Assembly: GCF_000308855.1 (NCBI RefSeq)
Contig: NZ_BAGM01000203.1
Location: 1-52,826 of the forward strand
Direction of reading: 5' to 3'
Source: Nocardia veterana NBRC 100344
Lineage (GTDB): Bacteria > Actinomycetota > Actinomycetes > Mycobacteriales > Mycobacteriaceae
Length of the DNA: 52,826 nt
In this document: piece after piece, positions 7,615-16,141 of the stretch
How positions within the stretch are numbered: position 1 is the first letter of the stretch
Layout: each line of letters opens with the position of its first letter
Notes under the pieces: generated by a model
Told to the model about the DNA's origin: nothing
Seen by the model: only the letters and a program-made list of their open reading frames with translations
The model's database searches: none
Translations under genes and position numbers: made by a program

Positions 7615-8808
7615 CTAGTCCGCGTCGAGGACGTCGCGCGCCTTGTCGTAAAGACGGTGCCGTTCGTGCGCGCCTATGCTCCCGCCGTTGACTCTGTGGG
7701 TGACTTCGTCGAAGCCCTTTTTCTCGAGCACCTTATTGAGATCCTTGTTCTCCCAATACCACGCGGCGGTGTCGAAGGCGTGGTCCGGGTCGTCGGCCTT
7801 GTCCGGATGCGCGACCAGATCGATGCCGATGGCCTTGCCGGCTGCCTCGTAGTTCGAGCGGCCGGTGAGCTGCAGGGCGCCACGGCCGTGATAGCGGGAG
7901 CCGTCCCCGGGATGGGTATTGCCCAGCGAACGCCCGACTGCGGTCTGCGGGCCGTAGTTGTGGTCGAAGTAGGCGCGGTCCCCGTATTCGTCCAGGGTTC
8001 TCAGCCCAGCGGTCTCGTGCAGCACCTGCGCAAGGAACGCGGCCTCGCGGTCGGGTGTGGTGATCTCGGCCGACAGCATCGCCTTGTTCAAATACGGTAG
8101 GTATTTTGCCAACGTTCCATCGGGGACGCTTGCAATGCCGGCTGCGGAATTCGTCTTCGGCACAAGTGCTTTCAGATCATTCAGGGTCAACGGGCCCATC
8201 GCGTCCCCGGTCGACTCGTTCGTGCCGGCGACGGCCTCGTACTTCTTCGCGATCTTTCGCAGCGAGGTCCGCAGCCGCTCGATGAGTCCTACTTCCACGC
8301 TCGTGGACAGCGGCCCCGTTCCCACTGCGTGCAGTGCGGACCGTAGTTCGCACACCTCGTCCCAGATCTCGCGATTGAGTTCGGTGCCCATTGTCGCCGC
8401 GTCGGCCACCTTGGCGGCGATGTCCCGGTGCCGGCTGACCAAGCCCTGGGTCACGCCGCGGATCTTGTCCACGGTGGCGTTGTGTGCTGTAGCGACCAGG
8501 GATTTGTCGATGGTGTCGTCCAGTCCGGTCGTGCGCAGCACCTGGTTCACGTCGGGAACCGCCGCCTTGTCACCGACGCCGAGGTGGTCGACCATCGCCT
8601 GGAACAGCGCCCGCACCAGACCGGTCGTATGCCGCAACGCGGGCCTGGCGCGAGGTGGCGCCGGCAGGTCGACGGTCCAGCCCGTCCAGCCGTAGGTCGG
8701 GCAGATCGTGGCGTCGTCGGGGCCGGCGGCCTGCGGTGACGTCGCCCGCTCCTGGGCAGCCGCTTCGGCCAGGATGCGTGAAGTGGGTACGACCCGCTCG
8801 ACGCCCAT
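7615..8808 (-). CDS. GH19 chitinase/endolysin-like protein with helical N-terminal region
   Basis: A 397-residue protein. The C-terminal ~170 residues match glycoside hydrolase family 19: the catalytic glutamate lies in LAQVLHETAGL (HET at 264-266), and GRGALQLTGRSNY (308-320) is the substrate-cleft motif. These enzymes cut chitin or, in phage lysins, peptidoglycan. Residues ~65-200 are Ala-rich and helical without a recognised domain. There is no signal peptide or membrane segment, so export would need a holin, type VII or other route. No phage structural genes are near. The start at ATG 8808 gives MGVERVVPTSR. Confidence 0.82.
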   Translation of the reverse strand: MGVERVVPTSRILAEAAAQERATSPQAAGPDDATICPTYGWTGWTVDLPAPPRARPALRHTTGLVRALFQAMVDHLGVGDKAAVPDVNQVLRTTGLDDTIDKSLVATAHNATVDKIRGVTQGLVSRHRDIAAKVADAATMGTELNREIWDEVCELRSALHAVGTGPLSTSVEVGLIERLRTSLRKIAKKYEAVAGTNESTGDAMGPLTLNDLKALVPKTNSAAGIASVPDGTLAKYLPYLNKAMLSAEITTPDREAAFLAQVLHETAGLRTLDEYGDRAYFDHNYGPQTAVGRSLGNTHPGDGSRYHGRGALQLTGRSNYEAAGKAIGIDLVAHPDKADDPDHAFDTAAWYWENKDLNKVLEKKGFDEVTHRVNGGSIGAHERHRLYDKARDVLDAD

Positions 8809-8864
8809 GCTGTCATGCTGGCACGATCGCGCGGTGGTTCTCAGCTATGAGAACGGCCGGACAC

Positions 8865-9287
8865 TCAGATCCGGTGGTGCCGGTGTCCCCCGAATCCGGG
8901 TGGGCCGAATCCGCGCTGACTGCGGATGAACAGGAAGAACAGCACCGGAAAGACGAAGAACGGAACCATATGCGTGGTCGCGGCGACCGCGACCGCGAAG
9001 ACCAGGACGGCGACCACGAGGGCCGGCACGAACGCACGCGGTCGGGACCGGCGAGGCGGCGGCAACGCCGGTGCCGGGGGTGCCGGGCGCGGCAGATCGG
9101 CGAAGAGTTCGAGCAGGTCGGCGGCGGTCTTGGCGGCATAGGCGCGGCGCACTCGCTCGTCGTATTCGTCGAGATCCAGCCGCCCGGCGGCGAAATGGTC
9201 GCCGAGCGCGGCCGCGGCCCGCTCGCGTTCGGCCGTGCCGACCCGGACACCGGGCGGCCCGAACACCGCGGGATCGAAATCGGTCAT
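8865..9287 (-). CDS. DUF1707 membrane protein
   Basis: A 140-residue protein. It begins with a DUF1707 (SHOCT-like) domain, MTDFDPAVFG..RVGTAERERAAAALGDHFAAGRLDLDEYDER, common in actinobacterial membrane proteins. A Pro/Arg linker follows, then two closely spaced hydrophobic segments (AFVPALVVAVLVFAVAVAA and MVPFFVFPVLFFLFI) and a Gly/His-rich tail. ATG at 9287 is preferred because the domain starts there and GAGGCGG precedes it; an ATG 30 nt upstream would add ten unrelated residues. The function is unknown. Confidence 0.85.
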   Translation of the reverse strand: MTDFDPAVFGPPGVRVGTAERERAAAALGDHFAAGRLDLDEYDERVRRAYAAKTAADLLELFADLPRPAPPAPALPPPRRSRPRAFVPALVVAVLVFAVAVAATTHMVPFFVFPVLFFLFIRSQRGFGPPGFGGHRHHRI

Positions 9288-9604
9288 GGCAACCGCCTCA
9301 CCGGTGGAACGAATCACGATGCTCCCAGGGTAGGCCGGTTTCCGGCGGTACGCCTGCGCCGACGGGCGTATTCGCGGCTACATCCCGCGGCGGACTCCTT
9401 CCTGCCGAGCACCGCCGGGGAGACCACGGCATCGTCGGCGCACTGATACCCGAAACCGTTGCGGCGAAACAGCATTCGCCGCGTTCTGCCAGGTCGCGCA
9501 CCTGTCGGATTTCGCACAACCGCAGGTGACTGCGCGCGCCGGAGTCGGTCGGTACCGTGGCTGGTCGAGCATCGAGATACAGCCGTCGCAAGGGAGTGGA
9601 AGCC
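9288..9604. other. divergent intergenic region
   Basis: About 317 bp separate the divergent DUF1707 and MscS genes. No RNA gene, repeat or coding sequence with homology is visible. It presumably contains both promoters. Its right end carries the MscS ribosome site AAGGGAG at 9590-9596. Confidence 0.35.
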
Positions 9605-10657
9605 TTGGAGGAGGTAATTCGACCGCTGGTGGTTTTCGCGGTGACCCTCGCGGTCACCATCGCCACCGGTCTACTGGCCGATCGCTTGCTGTGCCGCGCG
9701 GCCGGCAGACACCCGCAGAACCGACTGCCCAGCCTGCTGCGCCGGGTACATATGCCGTTGCAGGTCTTCCTGGCGACACTCGCGCTGCATTTCACCTACC
9801 CGCTGGCGCAGATCCAGTTGCGGCGCGACGACGTGGTCCTCAATGTGCTCGCCGCCATGGCGATCCTGTCCGCCGCCTGGGTGGTGATGCGGGCCGTCGA
9901 CGCGGTCGCCGAGAACACGCTGGACAAATACGCCCGCCGCACCCATGACGTCGCCAAGGTGCGGCGGCTGCACACCCAGTTGACGTTGGTGCGGCGGATC
10001 ATCACCACCGTGCTCGCGATCACGACCGCGGCCGTCGCGATCCTGCTGCTGTTCCCGAACCTGCGCACGCTCGGCACCTCGCTGCTGGCCTCGGCCGGGA
10101 TCATCGGGGTGATCGCCGGTGTCGCGGCCCAGTCGACGCTCGGCAATCTCGTGGCCGGTCTGCAGATCGCGTTCGGCGATTCGGTGAAGATCGGCGACAC
10201 CGTCGTGGTCGAGGGGGAGTGGGGCACGATCGAGGAGATCACCCTGTCGTTTCTCACGGTGCGCATCTGGGACGACCGCCGGCTCACCATGCCGGTGTCG
10301 TACTTCAATTCCAAGCCCTACGAGAACTGGTCCAAGGGCGGGCCGCAGATCACCGGCACGGTATTCCTGTACCTGGACACCAGCACGCCCGTGGCCGCGT
10401 TGCGCGAACATCTGGGCGAGTATCTGCGCACCCGCGACGACTGGGACGGCCGCACCTGGAATCTGCTGGTGACCGACAGCACGCCGACCGGTATTCAGGT
10501 GCGCGCGTCGATGTCGGCTCGTAATCCGGACGACGTGTGGACACTGCGCTGCGCGGTGCGCGAGGAGCTGCTGGCCTGGCTGGGCCGAGAACATCCGAAC
10601 GCGCTGCCCAGGATTCCCGCCAGTGTGGTGGAGCGGACGCCCGCGATGGCGGAGTAG
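9605..10657 (+). CDS. MscS-family mechanosensitive ion channel
   Basis: A membrane protein of about 350 residues with an N-terminal membrane helix (VVFAVTLAVTIATGLLAD), two further helices, a pore helix AGIIGVIAGVAAQSTLGNLVAGLQIAF, and the MscS beta domain IGDTVVVEGEWGTIEEITLSFLTVRIWDDR. The Gly/Ala pattern of the pore helix and the following SVKIGDTV are the family signature. It should release solutes at low osmolarity. TTG at 9605 is chosen because AAGGGAG lies 8 nt upstream; in-frame GTG codons at 9596 and 9557 are alternatives that change only the cytoplasmic N-terminus. Confidence 0.9.
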   Translation: MEEVIRPLVVFAVTLAVTIATGLLADRLLCRAAGRHPQNRLPSLLRRVHMPLQVFLATLALHFTYPLAQIQLRRDDVVLNVLAAMAILSAAWVVMRAVDAVAENTLDKYARRTHDVAKVRRLHTQLTLVRRIITTVLAITTAAVAILLLFPNLRTLGTSLLASAGIIGVIAGVAAQSTLGNLVAGLQIAFGDSVKIGDTVVVEGEWGTIEEITLSFLTVRIWDDRRLTMPVSYFNSKPYENWSKGGPQITGTVFLYLDTSTPVAALREHLGEYLRTRDDWDGRTWNLLVTDSTPTGIQVRASMSARNPDDVWTLRCAVREELLAWLGREHPNALPRIPASVVERTPAMAE

Positions 10658-10692
10658 ACGATTCGACGGGCGCCGGTGTCGGCGGCTGCGTA

Positions 10693-10698
10693 TAGGGT
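10693..10698 (+). promoter_or_regulatory. predicted -10 box for the LLM oxidoreductase
   Basis: TAGGGT, within TATAGGGT, lies 7 nt before the GTG at 10705, and no Shine-Dalgarno sequence is present. This is the spacing of an actinobacterial leaderless transcript. No convincing -35 is seen. Confidence 0.4.
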
Positions 10699-10704
10699 TT
10701 CGGC

Positions 10705-11559
10705 GTGCGCGATTTCCGCTTCGGTGTCAATTTTCTGAGCCCCGGTTCCGCCGACGAGTGGGCAGCCAAATGCCGGCGGGCCGAAACCCTCGGCTACGAC
10801 GTGCTGTTGGTGCCGGACCATCTCGAGATGCCCGCCCCCTTCCCGTCGGTTCTCGCCGCGGCGCAGGCGACCGAACGGCCACGGGTCGGTACCTTCGTCC
10901 TGAACGCGGCCTTCTGGAATCCCGTACTGCTGGCCCGCGATGTCGTGAGTACCGCCCGGCTCAGCGCCGGCCGCCTCGAGCTCGGGCTCGGCACCGGTTA
11001 TGTGCGCGCCGAATTCGACGAAGCGGGAATCGACTTCGGCACCCCGCGTACCCGGGTCGACCATCTCGAACGGACCCTCGTCGAACTCGATCGCCTGCTG
11101 CCGGATCCGCGACCTACCATCCTGCTCGGCGGCAGCGGCAACCGGATGCTGCGGCTGGCGGCCCGTCATGCCGACATCATCGCCTTCACCGGCGCGGAAC
11201 CCGTCCCCGGCAGTACCGACGGCAGCATTCGGCTGTCGACCGCCGCCACGGTGGACGAGCGGGTGGCCGCCGCGCGCCGCTTCACCGCCGAATTCGACCG
11301 CGATCCCGAGTTCAACATCCTGATCCAACAGGTCGTCACCACCTCCGACCGCGCCGCGGCGGCCGCCGAAATCGCTTCCCACGCAGACCATTTGACGCCC
11401 GAGGAAGTGCTCGACCTGCCCACCTTCCTGATCGGCACCACCACCGAAATGGCCGACCAGTTGCGCCGGCGTCGCGAACGCTTCGGCTTCTCGTACGTGA
11501 CGGTGCTGGAACCGGCGGTGGAGGATTTCGCGCCGGTGATCGCCGAACTGCGCGGGTGA
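10705..11559 (+). CDS. LLM-class (F420-dependent type) oxidoreductase
   Basis: A 284-residue luciferase-like TIM-barrel protein. It shows VNFLSPGSADEWAAKCRRAETLGYDVLLVPDH at the start, then LSAGRLELGLGTGYVRAEFDEAG (the cofactor-binding loop) and PTILLGGSGNRMLRLAARHADIIAF. In mycolic-acid actinomycetes this subgroup (TIGR03621-like) is usually F420-dependent rather than FMN-dependent; the cofactor is inferred. The start GTG gives MRDFRFGVN and is probably leaderless. It converges on the SGNH hydrolase gene 20 bp downstream. Confidence 0.88.
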   Translation: MRDFRFGVNFLSPGSADEWAAKCRRAETLGYDVLLVPDHLEMPAPFPSVLAAAQATERPRVGTFVLNAAFWNPVLLARDVVSTARLSAGRLELGLGTGYVRAEFDEAGIDFGTPRTRVDHLERTLVELDRLLPDPRPTILLGGSGNRMLRLAARHADIIAFTGAEPVPGSTDGSIRLSTAATVDERVAAARRFTAEFDRDPEFNILIQQVVTTSDRAAAAAEIASHADHLTPEEVLDLPTFLIGTTTEMADQLRRRRERFGFSYVTVLEPAVEDFAPVIAELRG

Positions 11560-11579
11560 CACCTGGCCGCGCGCCCGGG

Positions 11580-12395
11580 TCAGGCGAGTACCCGGCGCAG
11601 TTGCGGTCGCTTCGGCAGGCGTCCGTCTCCGGTCGAGACGCCGCGCATCCGCCGCCACAACCACGGCCGTACGGTCGCTGCGACCCAGGCGATTTCTCCG
11701 ATCACACCACCGGCGCGGTAGGACTCGGCGTCGGCGGATGCCTCGGCCCAGCTGTGGTCCGCGCCGTCGAGACCGAGTGCTTCCGCGGCCGCGAGGGCGA
11801 ACCGGTCGTGGCCGCGGGGTGAGCCGTGTAACCGGTCCGCGCTCCACATCCGCAGGTCGGTCATCGACGGCGCGCCGAACAGGTCGACCAGGCACAGGTC
11901 GTAGCGGTCGGCGCACAACCGGATCCGGTCGTTCACGAGGTCGATCCGCGGGCCGATCAGCCGGGCCGCCAGCGGCACGATGCGCCGGGCGTCGGGGAAC
12001 GTGGTCGTGACGACCGTGGCACCGCCGGCGCGCAATTTCGCGTACAGCTCCTCCATGATGTCGAGTGCGGCGGCGAAATCGCCGCCCGGTGCCGTGACGT
12101 CGTTCATGCCCGCGCAGATCCCGACCAGATCCGGATCCATGGCGAGCGCCGCGTCGAGCTGTTCGTCCCGGACCTGGGCGAGCCGGCGGCCGCGGACGGC
12201 GAGGTTGGCGTAGGCGATATCCGGATTGTCCTCGGCGAGTCGGGTGGCCAGGCGGTCGGCCCAGCCACGCAGGCCCCCGTGGGCGTCACCGTCCCACAGT
12301 CCCTCGGTCTGGCTGTCTCCCATGGCCACGAACCGCTCGTACCGGATACGCGACGGGGACCCGTCCTCGCGTGGTGCCGAGGGCGATGTCGGCAT
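11580..12395 (-). CDS. SGNH/GDSL-family hydrolase
   Basis: A 271-residue esterase-type protein. Block I is FVAMGDSQTEGLWDGD with the nucleophile Ser, block III is ICAGMNDVTAPGGDF with the oxyanion Asn, and block V is SADRLHGSPRGHDRFA with the catalytic Asp/His pair. There is no signal peptide, so it is probably cytosolic. The ribosome site GGAGGT lies 5 nt before ATG 12395. The C-terminal ~60 residues are basic and may pack on membranes. The substrate is unknown; the family includes lipases and acyl-esterases. Confidence 0.88.
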   Translation of the reverse strand: MPTSPSAPREDGSPSRIRYERFVAMGDSQTEGLWDGDAHGGLRGWADRLATRLAEDNPDIAYANLAVRGRRLAQVRDEQLDAALAMDPDLVGICAGMNDVTAPGGDFAAALDIMEELYAKLRAGGATVVTTTFPDARRIVPLAARLIGPRIDLVNDRIRLCADRYDLCLVDLFGAPSMTDLRMWSADRLHGSPRGHDRFALAAAEALGLDGADHSWAEASADAESYRAGGVIGEIAWVAATVRPWLWRRMRGVSTGDGRLPKRPQLRRVLA

Positions 12396-12440
12396 GGCAG
12401 ACCTCCGGAATCCATGGGACGGTACCGATCATTACCGTCG

Positions 12441-13097
12441 CTAACGGCCCACCAGGTTACCCGCAGCCGAGAAGCCGGCCACCATCCGGAACAGTCCCGG
12501 ATCGGCGACGACGAAGTCCGGTACGCCGGCGACGCGCTGCCGGAAGCGGGGATCCTCGATCGCCGCCCGCCAGGCCTGGGCGCTGTCCCAGTGCGCGACG
12601 TTCACCAGCTGGAAATGGGTATCGGCGGCGATCGCCCGGTGCAGTCGGCTGTCCCGGAAGCCGGGCGCCTTGCTCATCAATTCCGCGCGGTCGACCCAGT
12701 CGGTCAGGAATCCGTCGATCCGGTCGGGCGGGATTTCGAAGACGTTCACGAACGTGATGCCCGGCTCCGCATCGGAACGGTCCGGCTGCGAACCGAATTC
12801 GGCCGCAACCCGATACCACCCGCCGCGCACCGTGGCGTAGTCGTTCGCGGTGGCCGCGGACGCGGTGAACGCGGGATTCGCCAGCGCTCGGTCGCGCGCT
12901 TCGACACTGTCCCACCGAGCCACGTTGACCAGACCCAACCGGGTCTCCGGCCGCAGGCGCCGATGGAGTCGCGCAGCTCGGAAACCCGGGGCGGTGTGGA
13001 CGAGTGCGACGCGCTCGCGCCACCGCTCGACAGCCTCGTCGATCCGATCTTCCGGTAACTCCCACGTGTCGATCAGGGTGATTCCGTCAGCAATCAT
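12441..13097 (-). CDS. tandem antibiotic-biosynthesis-monooxygenase (ABM) domain protein
   Basis: A 218-residue protein made of two ABM-fold repeats of about 105 residues. Equivalent stretches are TLIDTWELPEDRIDEAVERW / TFVNVFEIPPDRIDGFLTDW and FRAARLHRRLRPETRLGLVNVARWDS / FRDSRLHRAIAADTHFQLVNVAHWDS. ABM monomers normally dimerise, so this fused duplication makes a single-chain pseudo-dimer. Such proteins include quinone-forming monooxygenases and heme-degrading enzymes, but many have no known reaction. It lies 45 bp upstream of the SGNH hydrolase gene in the same orientation, so the two may be co-transcribed. Confidence 0.85.
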   Translation of the reverse strand: MIADGITLIDTWELPEDRIDEAVERWRERVALVHTAPGFRAARLHRRLRPETRLGLVNVARWDSVEARDRALANPAFTASAATANDYATVRGGWYRVAAEFGSQPDRSDAEPGITFVNVFEIPPDRIDGFLTDWVDRAELMSKAPGFRDSRLHRAIAADTHFQLVNVAHWDSAQAWRAAIEDPRFRQRVAGVPDFVVADPGLFRMVAGFSAAGNLVGR

Positions 13098-13289
13098 CGC
13101 ACCATCCTGAAACCTCGAGTGCGGTGGAGGTCAACAGTGGTGTGGGTCACCACGTGCGGATGTTCTTCCGTCGTAACCCCTGCACGGGTGCGGACAATGT
13201 AATACCTTGGTGGACAGAGCTTTTGGCGGCCATGGTGCGGCGGCTCGATCAGGGTCCCCGGCCGGCTGGGCTGGTAAGGGGGAACTGCG

Positions 13290-15218
13290 ATGTCCGATAT
13301 CGCCTTCGAACAGCGTCGTCATCGGATCGAGCACACGCTCCGCGAACAGGTGGTGCTGACGCCGGCCTGGCGGCGATTCCTCTCGGTTCCGCTGCTGCGC
13401 GACGGCTGGCACGTCCTGATCGAACGCGAGAACAGCAGATCGGATCGGTTCGATGCCTATGCTGTCGGTCCCGGCGGCGTTTTCGCGCTGGTACTCACCG
13501 ATGTGGTCCCCGCCGCCGCGGACCTTCGCCGGATCCGCTGGCGCGCCGAGGAGACATTCGCCAACCTCACCGCGGGGCGGAAAAGGTATGTGCCGCACAT
13601 GATCGAGATCCTGCTGCTGATGGCTCAGGCGCCGCCGACCCCGGCCGAAGCGCGCTACATCGCGGTCGATCCGGCAACGATCGCGAAACGCCTGTTCGCC
13701 GAGGCGACACTGTCGAAGCAGCATGCGCGGCAGATCGCGATGACGGTCGCCGAGCGCAACTCCTGGTTCACGCTGCTGTCCGCCGAGCCGGTCGCCACCG
13801 AAACCGTCACGGGTGAAGGACTTTTCGACACCGCCACACTCCGGGCGAACGAGCGCGCCCGAGCGCTGCGGCGACCGTTCCGGGAATGGATGATCTACCT
13901 CGATCCGGATCAGCTCGATCTGGTCTACCGGAACTACAGCGGCCCGGCGCGCATCAGTGGCCCGGCGGGAACCGGCAAAACCGTTGTCGCCCTGCACCGG
14001 ATGGCACGCCTGTCGAAGCAGGGCGGCGGGCGGCAACTGTTCACCAGCTTCGTGCGTACCCTGCCGACCTATCACGAATCGGGTTTCCGCCGGCTCGCGC
14101 CGCATGCCGGCGAACGGGTCGAGTTCCTCGGCCTGCACGCCTGGACCACACAATTCCTGCGCAACCGCGACATCGGCTGCCGTCTCCGCACCGGAGACAA
14201 CGCGTTCTATCACGCCTGGCGCACGGCCCGGACCCATCTCGAACCCATCGAACCGAATCCGAGCTACTGGAAGGACGAGCTGCACCGGGTCATCAAGGGG
14301 CAGGGCATCGACGATCCGGAGATCTACCTGAAGATCGACCGGGTGGGCCGGAATCGGCTGCGGCTGGACCGATCTCGCCGCGAGCTCGTCTGGAATCATC
14401 TCTACCTGCCGTACCAGGCGGCGTTGCAGGATCTGGACATCGTCGACTTCAACGACGTGATCGACCTCGCCGTCGAGGAGTTGCGCGCCGCGCCGCTCGA
14501 CGATCCCTACGATCTGGTCGTGGTCGACGAGGTTCAGGACTTCACCCTCATGGAGCTGAAGCTGGTGCACCAGATCGCCGGTGGCACCTCGACCGCACCG
14601 CTGCTGCTGGTCGGTGACGGGCAGCAACAGGTCTATCCCGGTGGATGGCGGCTCTCCGACGCCGGGATCCCGATCGTCGGTCGTGGCGCGGTCCTACGCA
14701 CCAATTACCGCAACCGAGCGGCGGTCCACGACTACGCCAAGCGGGTCGATGCCACCAACCGTGTCGACGATCTGGACGGCGGCCCCGGCTTCCTGCTGCG
14801 CGACAGCGAGGTGGTCCTGCCCGGTGGCACCGTCGTCACCCGGACCTTCTCCCGGTCCCGGGCCGAGGTCGAGGTGATCGAGGCACTGACCGCCTTCGGC
14901 GGCACCGATGCGGCTGTCGTCACCGATACCAACCGGCAGGCCGAACGAGTGCTGGCCGCCCTGCATCGAAGGAAGGTTGCGGCGATCTCCCTTGCCCAGT
15001 ACGACGGCACCCAGCACGACGCCGTGAAGGTCGGCACCGTTCATCGCGCCAAAGGAATGGACTTCGCCGCCGTCTTCCACCTCACCGACGCCCCCACCGC
15101 ACCCATCGACCGATTGCGCGGCAGCGAACGCGACCGCGCCGAACTCGCCGCCCGGCAGACCATGGTCGCGCTGACCCGCGCGCGGGACCACATCTGGATC
15201 GGCTTCCTGCGCGACTGA
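13290..15218 (+). CDS. UvrD/Rep-like SF1 helicase with degenerate NERD-like N-terminus
   Basis: A 642-residue protein. Residues ~35-75 resemble a NERD nuclease-related domain (HVLIERENSRSDRFDAYAVGPGGVFALVLT), but the usual E-x-K after the GVF strand is replaced by VLT, so nuclease activity is unlikely. The motor has Walker A GPAGTGKTVVALHR (224 onward), Walker B/motif II LVVVDEVQDFTLMELKLV, motif III LLLVGDGQQQVYPGGWRL, motif IV LRTNYRN, motif V KVGTVHRAKGMDFAAVF and motif VI MVALTRARDHIWIGF. It should unwind DNA using ATP, in repair or defence. The gene is monocistronic, with about 190 bp of divergent promoter space upstream. Confidence 0.88.
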   Translation: MSDIAFEQRRHRIEHTLREQVVLTPAWRRFLSVPLLRDGWHVLIERENSRSDRFDAYAVGPGGVFALVLTDVVPAAADLRRIRWRAEETFANLTAGRKRYVPHMIEILLLMAQAPPTPAEARYIAVDPATIAKRLFAEATLSKQHARQIAMTVAERNSWFTLLSAEPVATETVTGEGLFDTATLRANERARALRRPFREWMIYLDPDQLDLVYRNYSGPARISGPAGTGKTVVALHRMARLSKQGGGRQLFTSFVRTLPTYHESGFRRLAPHAGERVEFLGLHAWTTQFLRNRDIGCRLRTGDNAFYHAWRTARTHLEPIEPNPSYWKDELHRVIKGQGIDDPEIYLKIDRVGRNRLRLDRSRRELVWNHLYLPYQAALQDLDIVDFNDVIDLAVEELRAAPLDDPYDLVVVDEVQDFTLMELKLVHQIAGGTSTAPLLLVGDGQQQVYPGGWRLSDAGIPIVGRGAVLRTNYRNRAAVHDYAKRVDATNRVDDLDGGPGFLLRDSEVVLPGGTVVTRTFSRSRAEVEVIEALTAFGGTDAAVVTDTNRQAERVLAALHRRKVAAISLAQYDGTQHDAVKVGTVHRAKGMDFAAVFHLTDAPTAPIDRLRGSERDRAELAARQTMVALTRARDHIWIGFLRD

Positions 15219-15349
15219 CGATCGAGGCGCCGGAACGGGGCCTACCTGCATGTCCACGCAGCGCAACATCGGTTTGTGCGTGCAACGGGTGCGAGCGGAT
15301 CCCGTAGCGGGTCGGTTTTTCTCATCTCCATCGGTTACCTTCGGCATCC

Positions 15350-16141
15350 ATGACCGACGCATCACGGGGTCGGGCCGCGCCCGAGCCGAAGCCCGCCGCA
15401 CCGTCCCGAGCCCATCACCGACGCCCGGGCCGGGTGCGGCATGTGCTGGCCTCGGTGGCGCTGGCGGCGCTGACCGCGACGGTGCCGCTGGCCTTCGCCC
15501 CGGCCATGCCGGCGTCGGCGGCGGTGACGAAATCCGGAATCGAGAACGCCGCGGCCCGGGACGCGGTCGAAGACCTGGTCGGCGACCACCCGTGGTCGGT
15601 GGCCGTACCGGCCGATTTCGCGGCCGAGGCCGGATACCGCCCGGTCGTCGAGGACGGGTTGATGGTCGACCCCGACGGCGACTGCTCGTCGCCGATTCAG
15701 CTGCCGACGGAGTTCACCGAGGCGTGTAAGGCGCACGATCTGGGCTACGACATGCTCCGCTACGCCGAGCAGCGGCGCCAGCCCCTGCATCCCTGGGCCC
15801 GGCAGGCGATCGACGCCACATTGCAGCGGCGCATGCACGACGCCTGCGCCACTCGCGGCGACACTGCCGCCCGGGCCCGCTGCGACGTCGTGGCCACGGT
15901 CGCCACGACCGGCGTCGACCTGAACTCCCGGCGCCAGAACTACGCGACGCCGGACCCGGAATATCTTTTCGGAACCCAGCTTTCGGGTGAACATCTCGAC
16001 AACCAGCTGCTGCGGGTCGGCGGGCCCGTGACCCTGGCTGCGGTGCTGGTGGCCGGGGCCGGTCTGGCAGCGTGGCGGCGGATGCGGTCGAGCCGGAGCG
16101 CGCCCGCCGGTGCCGTGCCGGAAGCCGGTGCCGCCGCATGA
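15350..16141 (+). CDS. secreted prokaryotic phospholipase A2-like protein
   Basis: A 263-residue protein with a long Arg-rich N-region and a hydrophobic core (HVLASVALAALTATVPLAFA) ending in ASAA, a signal peptide. The catalytic region has DPDGDCSSP for calcium binding and FTEACKAHDLGYDMLRYAEQ with the His-Asp pair of prokaryotic PLA2. Near the C-terminus GPVTLAAVLVAGAGLAAWRRMR is a membrane segment with a basic stop-transfer, so the enzyme is probably anchored outside the membrane. It would hydrolyse the sn-2 ester of phospholipids. Its TGA overlaps the next ATG (ATGA), so the two genes are coupled. Confidence 0.85.
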   Translation: MTDASRGRAAPEPKPAAPSRAHHRRPGRVRHVLASVALAALTATVPLAFAPAMPASAAVTKSGIENAAARDAVEDLVGDHPWSVAVPADFAAEAGYRPVVEDGLMVDPDGDCSSPIQLPTEFTEACKAHDLGYDMLRYAEQRRQPLHPWARQAIDATLQRRMHDACATRGDTAARARCDVVATVATTGVDLNSRRQNYATPDPEYLFGTQLSGEHLDNQLLRVGGPVTLAAVLVAGAGLAAWRRMRSSRSAPAGAVPEAGAAA

